This document shows positions 1 through 6,522 of a stretch of 61,419 bases of DNA, piece by piece (the first letter of the stretch is position 1; each line of letters opens with the position of its first letter). A model generated the notes under the pieces. The model saw only the letters and a list, made by a program, of their open reading frames with translations. It was not told the DNA's origin and did no database searches. A program made the translations under genes and the position numbers. Source of the DNA: Prosthecobacter sp. (lineage in GTDB: Bacteria > Verrucomicrobiota > Verrucomicrobiia > Verrucomicrobiales > Verrucomicrobiaceae). The stretch is taken from positions 1-61,419 of the forward strand of contig NZ_JACSRD010000075.1 of assembly GCF_014879935.1 (NCBI RefSeq). Reading direction: 5' to 3'.

Positions 1-49
1 TCCCTCTTCCTACCACTCCGCTTTCGCCGCTGCTACCTTCGATACCCAC

Positions 50-1093
50 TCAGGACAGCGAAGACTCCTTCTTTCTCGCGCTGGAGAGGCCCCAGTTCAC
101 GGGGACGCTTTGGTAGCCGTCATCGAAGCCCTCACTCTTCATACGGAAGTCGAAGTAGCCCCAGGAGACGTGTTCCTTCACGGCGGCGGTGAAGTTGTTG
201 TCTGGCTGGTCGAAGTCGAAATGATCGTCCTCATTCACCACGATGGGGATGTTCCGGTCGCCACGGGCGGCTTTGACCTTGGCGATGAACTTCCGCATCG
301 CGTCCGGTCCTTTGACGCCGTTGCCGTGGATGAGGAGGAAGTCGGAATGCTCGATCACCTGGGACGTTGGCACGGCGCCGCCGCCAAACGACGTTCCCAC
401 CAGCAGGCGGCGGCCGTCCACCGCGATGCCTTTCACGCGCTGGATCAACTCATGCACACGATCTGGATTCAGGATGGCGTGATCGTATTTCACGTTCGCT
501 TCGTTGTTCACCTCCAGCAGCACGTTCTGCCACTTGTGAGCGAGAACCCACCGCGTGGTGGCCTCCACGGCGGCGACGACGGCACTTTCGTCCTTCAGCC
601 GCTGATCCTGGCCGAAGTAGAACACCCCCAGGATCACGACCATGCCCAGTTCGTCGGCCCTCGCGATGATCTTCTCCGCACGGCTGAGATCATCATCCCG
701 CAGCGTGCCGTCGTCATTGATGGCGGAGTTGTGCCAGGGCTGATCCTTCGAGTAGCCATAGGGGGAGCCGCCTTGCAGGTTCAACGTGAAGGCCAGCAGG
801 CCATGCGCGCGCCATTCCGGCATCGCGACGATGAATTCGCGTGTGTTGCGTTCCGCGTCCCACTTGCCGGTGTCAGGGTAGGCCCAGTTCTTCACGGTTT
901 CCCGATTCCGATCATCGAAGATGCCCTGCACCATGCGCGAATTCATGAGCAGCCCCTCGATCCGATGCCCCTGCCACTCGCGTCCGGCGTAGGTGGGACG
1001 GCCGTTCAGGTGAAAATCCCCGCCTTGGATGGAGACGATGGTTTCGGCATGAGAAACGACGGCGACCGTGAAAAGAAGTGCGAGGAGGCGCAT
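50..1093 (-). CDS. Secreted glycoside hydrolase-like protein (clan GH-A type barrel)
   Basis: About 347 residues beginning with a Sec signal peptide (MRLLALLFTVAVVSHAE). I start it at 1093 rather than at the longer in-frame start at 1249, because the hydrophobic leader follows at once and the extension runs into the divergent gene. The body looks like a TIM-barrel glycosidase: LEVNNEAN near the middle resembles the acid/base segment of clan GH-A enzymes (NNE), and PIVVNEDDHFD further on could hold the nucleophile Glu. The exact family (GH5-like) and substrate cannot be read from sequence alone. It is divergent from the SGNH hydrolase with about 74 bp between starts, so the two may share a control region. 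Expected to act on polysaccharide outside the cytoplasm. Confidence 0.72.
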   Translation of the reverse strand: MRLLALLFTVAVVSHAETIVSIQGGDFHLNGRPTYAGREWQGHRIEGLLMNSRMVQGIFDDRNRETVKNWAYPDTGKWDAERNTREFIVAMPEWRAHGLLAFTLNLQGGSPYGYSKDQPWHNSAINDDGTLRDDDLSRAEKIIARADELGMVVILGVFYFGQDQRLKDESAVVAAVEATTRWVLAHKWQNVLLEVNNEANVKYDHAILNPDRVHELIQRVKGIAVDGRRLLVGTSFGGGAVPTSQVIEHSDFLLIHGNGVKGPDAMRKFIAKVKAARGDRNIPIVVNEDDHFDFDQPDNNFTAAVKEHVSWGYFDFRMKSEGFDDGYQSVPVNWGLSSARKKESSLS

Positions 1094-1167
1094 GTGCCGC
1101 GAAACGCGAAATCCCCCGTCTTGTTGCGATGAAGATTTCCTTGCCAGAACAGCCGCTTTTTGGCGGT

Positions 1168-2433
1168 ATGAGTCACTCCATGCGCATCCTCCCGCTTCTC
1201 GCCGTCCTCCTTTCCGCCGCCAGCCTGCGCGCGGAGTCCCTGCTGCCACCCAATGCCCGCGTCGCCGTGATTGGCGACAGCATCACGGAGCAGAAGATCT
1301 ATTCGAAATACATCGAGACCTACCTGCTGGCCTGCACCGGCCGCAGCGACATCAAAGTCTTCCAATTTGGCTGGAGCGGTGAGCGGGCAGGCGGTTTTGC
1401 AGCGCGGCTGGAAAACGACCTCGCGATCTTCAATCCGAACGTCGCCACGACGTGCTACGGCATGAATGATGGCAGCTACAAGGCCTACGAGGCCGCGATT
1501 GGTGCCGAGTATGAGAAGAACATGCGTGCCGTGATCGCCGGGCTGCAAAAAGTGGGCGTGAAAGTCATGGCCGTGGGCTCTCCCGGGGGTGTGGACCCGG
1601 ATTTCTTCAAGCGTCCGACAGTCGAGGGCGGCGTTTACAATCAGAACCTCGCCCAGCTCCGCGACATCGCCAAGAAGCTGGCGGCGGAGAACAAGCAGCC
1701 GTTCGCGAATGTGCATGACACGATGATGGACGCGCTGGCGAAGTCGAAGGCGGCTCTGGGAAAAGACTACGGCCCCTTTGGCGGTGACGGCTTTCATCCG
1801 GCTTCGGCGGGCCAGCTTCTCATGGCACAGGCCTTTTTGAAGGCACTGGGATTCGATGGCGAGATCGCCACGATCACGGTGGATATGAAGGGCCAGGGCT
1901 CCGCGAGCAGCGGTCACGTCGTCAAAGCCAGCCAGGGCGGCAGCGTGACGCTGGAGAGCACGAAGTGGCCCTTTGTCTTCGATGCTGATCCGAAGAGCGC
2001 CGGCAGCAACCGCAGCATCCTGCCCTTCACCACCTTCAATCAGGACCTCAATCGCTTCACTTTGGTGGTGAAGAACCTCGGTTCGGCGAAAGCCAAGGTG
2101 ACCTGGGGTGCACAGGGCAAGGAGTTCAGCCGGGAGCAGCTTGAGACCGGTGTCAATCTGGCCGCCGAATTCACGAAGACGCCGTTTGACGGCGCCTTTG
2201 CAAACCTGAGCAATGCCATCGCCTTGAAAGAGAGTTTTGAGACGACGCTGATCAAGAGCCTCGTCACCCACATGCGTGTGATCGCCGCCGAAGCCGCTGA
2301 GGAGCCGAAGGTGGCCGCCGCACTGGTGAAACTGAAGAAGAAGCTCGGCGATGAACACGCGAGGATGGACGCCAACGTGCGCAAGCAGGTGGTGCCGGTC
2401 ACCCACACCATCCAAGTCGAGGAAATCCGCTGA
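1168..2433 (+). CDS. Secreted SGNH/GDSL-family hydrolase
   Basis: About 421 residues. Block I is VAVIGDSITEQ with the nucleophile Ser, block III is YGMNDGSY, and block V is GDGFHPASAG with the Asp-x-x-His pair, so the SGNH catalytic set is complete. A hydrophobic leader (MRILPLLAVLLSAASLRAES) points to export. Starts at 1168 and 1180 are both possible; 1129 is less likely. After the esterase domain (roughly residues 30-235) there is a further domain of about 170 residues that I do not recognise. Enzymes of this type in Verrucomicrobiota are often carbohydrate esterases. The downstream creatininase-family gene begins 5 nt after the stop, so they are probably cotranscribed. Confidence 0.85.
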   Translation: MSHSMRILPLLAVLLSAASLRAESLLPPNARVAVIGDSITEQKIYSKYIETYLLACTGRSDIKVFQFGWSGERAGGFAARLENDLAIFNPNVATTCYGMNDGSYKAYEAAIGAEYEKNMRAVIAGLQKVGVKVMAVGSPGGVDPDFFKRPTVEGGVYNQNLAQLRDIAKKLAAENKQPFANVHDTMMDALAKSKAALGKDYGPFGGDGFHPASAGQLLMAQAFLKALGFDGEIATITVDMKGQGSASSGHVVKASQGGSVTLESTKWPFVFDADPKSAGSNRSILPFTTFNQDLNRFTLVVKNLGSAKAKVTWGAQGKEFSREQLETGVNLAAEFTKTPFDGAFANLSNAIALKESFETTLIKSLVTHMRVIAAEAAEEPKVAAALVKLKKKLGDEHARMDANVRKQVVPVTHTIQVEEIR

Positions 2434-2438
2434 CCGCC

Positions 2439-3197
2439 ATGCAGCTCGCCGATTTGAAATGGAGTGAGGTCGATGCGCTGAGCCGCGACACACCGGTGGT
2501 GTTTCCGATTGCCGCGCTGGAGCAGCACGGGCGGCACATGCCGGTCTTCACGGACAGCATGCTGACGAATGAACTGGTGCGCCGGACCGAGACCGCGATG
2601 GGCGGGCGTGTGCTCTTCGCTCCCTTGCAGTGGCTGGGGAATTCGCATCATCACATGGATTTCCCCGGCACCCTCTCAGCCGAGCCGCGGGTGTATCTCG
2701 ATCTGCTGAACGGGCTGCTGGAAAACTTCATCGCGCACGGTTTCAAGCGGCTCGTCTTCCTGAACGGCCACGGCGGCAATGACGTGCCTGGAAAGCAGTC
2801 TGTGTTCGAGGTGCGGCAGAAGTATCGCGACCGCAAAGACCTGCTGCTGCTCTTCGTGACCTACTGGAACCTCGGCGCGGAGCCTTGGACGCGTGATCCA
2901 TCGATCCAGCAGCGCGTCATGGGCCACGCGTGCGAATGGGAGACCAGCATGGTGCTGCGATTGCGGCCCGAACTCGTTGGAGACCTTGCCAAAACCAATG
3001 AGGTGCCGTTTGGAAACCCGTTCGAGCCCGCCAGCCGCGGCTGGATCATGCCCGACCGCAGCGAGCCCGGCCATGTCGGCGATCCACGCGGTGCCACGGC
3101 GGAGAAAGGCGAGGTTTTGTTCCAGTGCTTCAGCGAGCAGGTGGTGAAACTGCTCGATCGCGTGATCGCTTGGGATGGGAAAAGCTGGGAAGGGTAA
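2439..3197 (+). CDS. Creatininase-family amidohydrolase
   Basis: 252 residues, the usual length for the creatininase/MftE family of metal-dependent amidohydrolases. Metal-ligand motifs are visible: ALEQHGRHMP (Glu and His), FTDS (Asp), FLNGHGGND (the family's HGGN) and HACEWETS (Glu). No signal peptide, so cytoplasmic. It follows the SGNH hydrolase by 5 nt and precedes a transporter, which suggests a small catabolic operon. The substrate is not predictable; many members labelled creatininase act on other cyclic amides or lactams. Confidence 0.85.
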   Translation: MQLADLKWSEVDALSRDTPVVFPIAALEQHGRHMPVFTDSMLTNELVRRTETAMGGRVLFAPLQWLGNSHHHMDFPGTLSAEPRVYLDLLNGLLENFIAHGFKRLVFLNGHGGNDVPGKQSVFEVRQKYRDRKDLLLLFVTYWNLGAEPWTRDPSIQQRVMGHACEWETSMVLRLRPELVGDLAKTNEVPFGNPFEPASRGWIMPDRSEPGHVGDPRGATAEKGEVLFQCFSEQVVKLLDRVIAWDGKSWEG

Positions 3198-3260
3198 AAA
3201 ACGTGCCTGCCATTCCGGAAAACCCAAAGCCCTCCTCAACTGATCACCATCACCACCAGT

Positions 3261-4505
3261 ATGACCACGCAACGCTCCTCCCTCTGGAAATGGTACATCT
3301 GCGGCCTGCTGCTGCTGGCGACGATGATCAACTACATGGACCGCCAGACGCTGGCGAACGCGGCGGCGGCGGTGAAGGCGGAGTTCAGGCTGGATGATTT
3401 GCAATACGGGAATCTGGAGACGGCTTTCGGCCTCGCCTTCGGACTTGGGTCGCTGGTGTTTGGCTTCCTGTGCGAACGCTTCAGCCTGCGCTGGATGTAT
3501 CCGGTCGTGCTCGGAGGCTGGTCGCTGGCAGGCTTGTTTTCCTCCTGGGCGGCGGACTATCACCAGTTCATGGCCGCACGTGTGATGCTGGGCTTGTTCG
3601 AGGCGGGACACTGGCCCTGCGCGCTGAAGACGACTTTCCGCCTGTTGCAGCCGAGCGAGCGCATGATGGGCAACAGCGTGCTGCAAAGCGGCGCGTCCAT
3701 CGGTGCGATCATCACGCCCCGGCTTGTGCTCTGGCTCTCGGAAGGGCATCCACAGGGCTGGCGCTTCGCCTTCCAGGTGATCGCGCTCACAGGCGTGGTG
3801 TGGATCGTGCTCTGGATGGTGTCGTTCCGGCTGCAAACGAATGCAGAATCAGGAAATCAAGGCAGCGAGGCCAGCGAACGTGACACAGCCTCGCTGATGC
3901 CCATCATCATGGGCAAAAAGTTCTGGGCGATCGCGCTGCTGCTCATCGGCATCCAGATTCCGTGGCAGATCATTCGTGCCTGGCTGCCGCTGTTTTTGCA
4001 GGAGGGCCGCGGTTACGATGCGCTCAGCACGGCGAACTTCGTCTCGGTTTACTACATCGCCACGGATGTGGGCTGCATCCTCGCCGGCATATTGTCCATG
4101 CAGCTGGTGAAGCGCTTCTCGCTGTCGAATCATGACGCAAAACGCCGCATCTTCAATGTGGCCGCGTTTCTGGCATCGTTGACGGTTTGCATCCCGTGGC
4201 TGGGCCAAAGTCCGCTGCTGCTGGGGCTGCTGCTGGTGGTCGGCGCGGCCTCGCTGGCGATGTTTCCATGTTACTACAGTTTCGTGCAGGAGCTCAGTGC
4301 CGAGCATGTCTCGCGACTGACGGGACTGTTCAGCATGTGGGTGTGGATCACCACTTCGCCGCTGCAATCGCTGTTTGGCTGGCTCCGCGTGCAGCTCGGC
4401 AGCTATGATCCTGCGCTCGCTCTCACGGGTCTGACGCCGTGGCTCGGCGTGATCGCGATGAAACTGCTGTGGGATGCAACGAAGGAGCCTGCTGCGGCCG
4501 TGTAG
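3261..4505 (+). CDS. MFS transporter, anion:cation symporter (ACS) type
   Basis: 414 residues with about twelve hydrophobic segments. The first helix carries NYMDRQTLA, and helix 4-5 motifs GLFEAGHWPCALK and SVLQSGASIGAIITP are typical of the hexuronate/glucarate (ExuT-like) branch of the ACS family. It probably imports a sugar acid or similar organic anion across the inner membrane. A 63 nt gap separates it from the creatininase-family gene, so it may be in the same transcript. It is convergent with the DUF1501 gene, stops being about 12 nt apart with no clear hairpin between. Confidence 0.85.
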   Translation: MTTQRSSLWKWYICGLLLLATMINYMDRQTLANAAAAVKAEFRLDDLQYGNLETAFGLAFGLGSLVFGFLCERFSLRWMYPVVLGGWSLAGLFSSWAADYHQFMAARVMLGLFEAGHWPCALKTTFRLLQPSERMMGNSVLQSGASIGAIITPRLVLWLSEGHPQGWRFAFQVIALTGVVWIVLWMVSFRLQTNAESGNQGSEASERDTASLMPIIMGKKFWAIALLLIGIQIPWQIIRAWLPLFLQEGRGYDALSTANFVSVYYIATDVGCILAGILSMQLVKRFSLSNHDAKRRIFNVAAFLASLTVCIPWLGQSPLLLGLLLVVGAASLAMFPCYYSFVQELSAEHVSRLTGLFSMWVWITTSPLQSLFGWLRVQLGSYDPALALTGLTPWLGVIAMKLLWDATKEPAAAV

Positions 4506-4517
4506 AGCTGAAAAGCC

Positions 4518-5969
4518 TCACACCAGCAGATCGCGGATCACATGCCCGTGCACATCCGTGAGGCGCCGGTCGAGGCCGTTGTGACGGACGGTGAGTTTCT
4601 CGTGATCAATGCCAAGCAGGTGAAGCATCGTGGCGTGGATGTCGTAGCAGGTCGTCGGATTGGCGCGGTCGAGCGGCTTGTAACCCCATTGATCGCTCTC
4701 GCCGGCCACCACGCCGCCTTTGATGCCGCCGCCGCAGAGCCAGTTGGTGAAGACATAGGGATTGTGGTCGCGCCCCTTGCCGCCCTGCGTGCTGGGCATG
4801 CGGCCGAACTCCGTCGTCCACAAAATGATCGTCTCATCGAGCAGGCCACGCTGCTTCAAATCGAGAATCAGCGCCGAAACGGCCTTCGCCATCCCCCAGG
4901 CGAGCGGACCGTGGTCACGCTCGACGTCTTCATGGCTGTCCCAGTTGCGACGCGGGAAGCCATTGTCGTTGCCGCTCCAGATCTGCACAAAGCGCACGCC
5001 GCGCTCCAGCAATCGACGCGCCGCAAGGCACTTGCGGCCCATGTAGTCGGCTTCTTCCTCGGCGTTGATCTCCGTGGGCCACACTTTGCGGTGCTCCTGG
5101 ATGCCATACATCGTTTTCATCGCATCGGACTCCTTTGAGATGTCCAGAGCCTCCGGCGCGGCGAGCTGCATCTTCGCGGCCAGTTCATAGCTCTGGATGC
5201 GACTTTCGAGTCGTGAGTCTTCCTCACGTAGTGCGGCGTGTTTTCGGTTCAGCTTCTCCAAAAGGTCAAAACCACCGCGATCCGACCTCGCACTGATGTA
5301 GCGGCCGTTTTTGTGCGGAAATAGATCCGCGATCGGCACCTCTGCTCCGGGATAAATGATCGTCCCGGCATGCTGCGAGGGCAAAAAGGCCGAATCCCAG
5401 TTCTTCGGCCCGTTCGAGGCAAAGCCACGATGATCCGGCAGCACGACAAAGGTCGGCAAATTGTCGCTGATCGAGCCCAGCGCGTAACTCACCCAGCAGC
5501 CCATGCCAGGAAAGCCGGGCAGATTGAACCCCGTGGCCTGCAGCAGCGTGCCTTGCGAGTGCACGCCCGTTTTGCCGACCATGTTGTGCACGAAGGCCAT
5601 GTCATCCGCACACGCACCGAGCGGTGCCACGGCCTCGCTGAGCATTTTGCCGCTCTGGCCGTAGGCTTTGAAGTCCCAAACGGGCTTCTTCCATGGCCCG
5701 AGGCCGTTTTGAAACGCCTCCACCGCCTCGCCGAAGTTCGATTCTTCGCCGTGATGCTTGATGAGCGCGGGTTTGAAATCAAAGAGGTCGATGTGGCTCG
5801 CCGCGCCGCCCATGAAGAGCTGCACGACGCGTTTCGCCTTCGGCGCGATGACCTGCGAGCGATGCGACGTCTCCGCCGCCTGCATCGAGGCAAACGCGAG
5901 CGCTCCGAAGCCTTGTCCGGTCGTTTGAAGAAGCTGGCGGCGTGTGAGCATGCTTGATGTTGTTGCCAT
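4518..5969 (-). CDS. DUF1501 family protein (Tat-exported, sulfatase-like fold)
   Basis: About 483 residues. The N-terminus MATTSSMLTRRQLLQ followed by TGQGFGALAFA is a Tat-type leader (twin Arg then a hydrophobic stretch). Family motifs include FMGGAASHIDLFDFKP, GMGCWVSYALGS, LWTTEFGRMPSTQGGKGRDHN and LCGGGIKGGVVAGESDQWG. DUF1501 proteins are a large Planctomycetota/Verrucomicrobiota family related to sulfatases/alkaline phosphatases; their biochemical role is not established. A start at GTG 6005 is possible but would place residues before the Tat motif. Its usual partner, a DUF1549/DUF1553 cytochrome protein (6523-9441), lies upstream on the same strand, separated here by a toxin-antitoxin pair. 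Confidence 0.92.
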   Translation of the reverse strand: MATTSSMLTRRQLLQTTGQGFGALAFASMQAAETSHRSQVIAPKAKRVVQLFMGGAASHIDLFDFKPALIKHHGEESNFGEAVEAFQNGLGPWKKPVWDFKAYGQSGKMLSEAVAPLGACADDMAFVHNMVGKTGVHSQGTLLQATGFNLPGFPGMGCWVSYALGSISDNLPTFVVLPDHRGFASNGPKNWDSAFLPSQHAGTIIYPGAEVPIADLFPHKNGRYISARSDRGGFDLLEKLNRKHAALREEDSRLESRIQSYELAAKMQLAAPEALDISKESDAMKTMYGIQEHRKVWPTEINAEEEADYMGRKCLAARRLLERGVRFVQIWSGNDNGFPRRNWDSHEDVERDHGPLAWGMAKAVSALILDLKQRGLLDETIILWTTEFGRMPSTQGGKGRDHNPYVFTNWLCGGGIKGGVVAGESDQWGYKPLDRANPTTCYDIHATMLHLLGIDHEKLTVRHNGLDRRLTDVHGHVIRDLLV

Positions 5970-6015
5970 ACCAACGCCGACGCCAGTCACGCTTTTGCGG
6001 GACACCCAAGTTGGC

Positions 6016-6267
6016 TCAATCGGCTCTCAAAATGCGGATGATCTTCAGATCACGATCGGCAAAATCATCCCAAAAGTAGATGGCGTGCTTCCCGGCGACA
6101 TGGACATCGTATCGACGAAGATCTGGCTCGATGTGCACGAAGTCAGAAAACAGTCGGGGCTCCTCTGTCATGCGCATGAACAAGGCGCGTAGCCGGCGGC
6201 GTTCGCCGGGCCGCTGCCGCTCCAGATACTCGATCGCTTCGAGCGATATGAGCAGACGATAGCTCAT
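6016..6267 (-). CDS. RelE/ParE-superfamily toxin-like protein
   Basis: 83 residues starting MSYRLLISLEAIEYL. The pattern of N-terminal strand, two helices (LERQRPGERRRLRALF) and C-terminal strands (RRYDVHVAGKHAIYFWDD, LKIIRIL) matches small RelE/ParE-type toxins. The start codon overlaps the stop of the upstream small gene in an ATGA, the typical arrangement of antitoxin-toxin operons. The target (ribosome-bound mRNA or gyrase) cannot be assigned. The family is inferred from pattern and length, with no diagnostic catalytic residue that I can certify. Confidence 0.6.
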   Translation of the reverse strand: MSYRLLISLEAIEYLERQRPGERRRLRALFMRMTEEPRLFSDFVHIEPDLRRYDVHVAGKHAIYFWDDFADRDLKIIRILRAD

Positions 6268-6479
6268 GCGGCATCGCCTTTGTCCCAGCCGAGGCGCACA
6301 TCCGCCTCCTCCATGGTCAGCCACTGCCCGGGGCTTTTGTCATCGCAAATCTCTCCGAGGCTGCGACCGCCGCCAGCCCTCGAAGTCAGGCGATTGAGTT
6401 CAAGGGCAAAGATGCCGATCTCCCGTCGTTCGTTGGGACTCAGGCTTTGGATCTCAGATTTCAAGGTTTCTAAGCTCAT
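6264..6479 (-). CDS. Putative antitoxin of the adjacent RelE/ParE-like toxin
   Basis: 71 residues (MSLETLKSEIQSLSPNERRE). The first half is predicted helical and resembles small antitoxins that begin with a short helical domain; the acidic C-terminal half (TMEEADVRLGWDKGD) could wrap the toxin. The gene sits upstream of and overlaps the toxin by 4 nt, as expected. Start chosen at ATG 6479; an upstream in-frame start at 6533 would overlap the cytochrome gene. The pair occupies the 553 bp between a cytochrome gene and its DUF1501 partner. Confidence 0.55.
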   Translation of the reverse strand: MSLETLKSEIQSLSPNERREIGIFALELNRLTSRAGGGRSLGEICDDKSPGQWLTMEEADVRLGWDKGDAA

Positions 6480-6522
6480 GCCGTCAAGGATGCCTCTGGC
6501 CTTGGAATGTTCAAGGTTTGAA

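Noticed and set aside
110..1132. Long plus-strand open frame opposite the glycoside hydrolase-like gene
   Set aside because: It is the antisense shadow of a gene with a signal peptide and catalytic motifs. The predicted protein is full of His/Val/Asp runs, as usual for such shadows in GC-rich DNA.
2676..3836. Long minus-strand frame across the creatininase-family and MFS genes
   Set aside because: It spans the junction of two clear genes on the other strand and has no recognisable domain.
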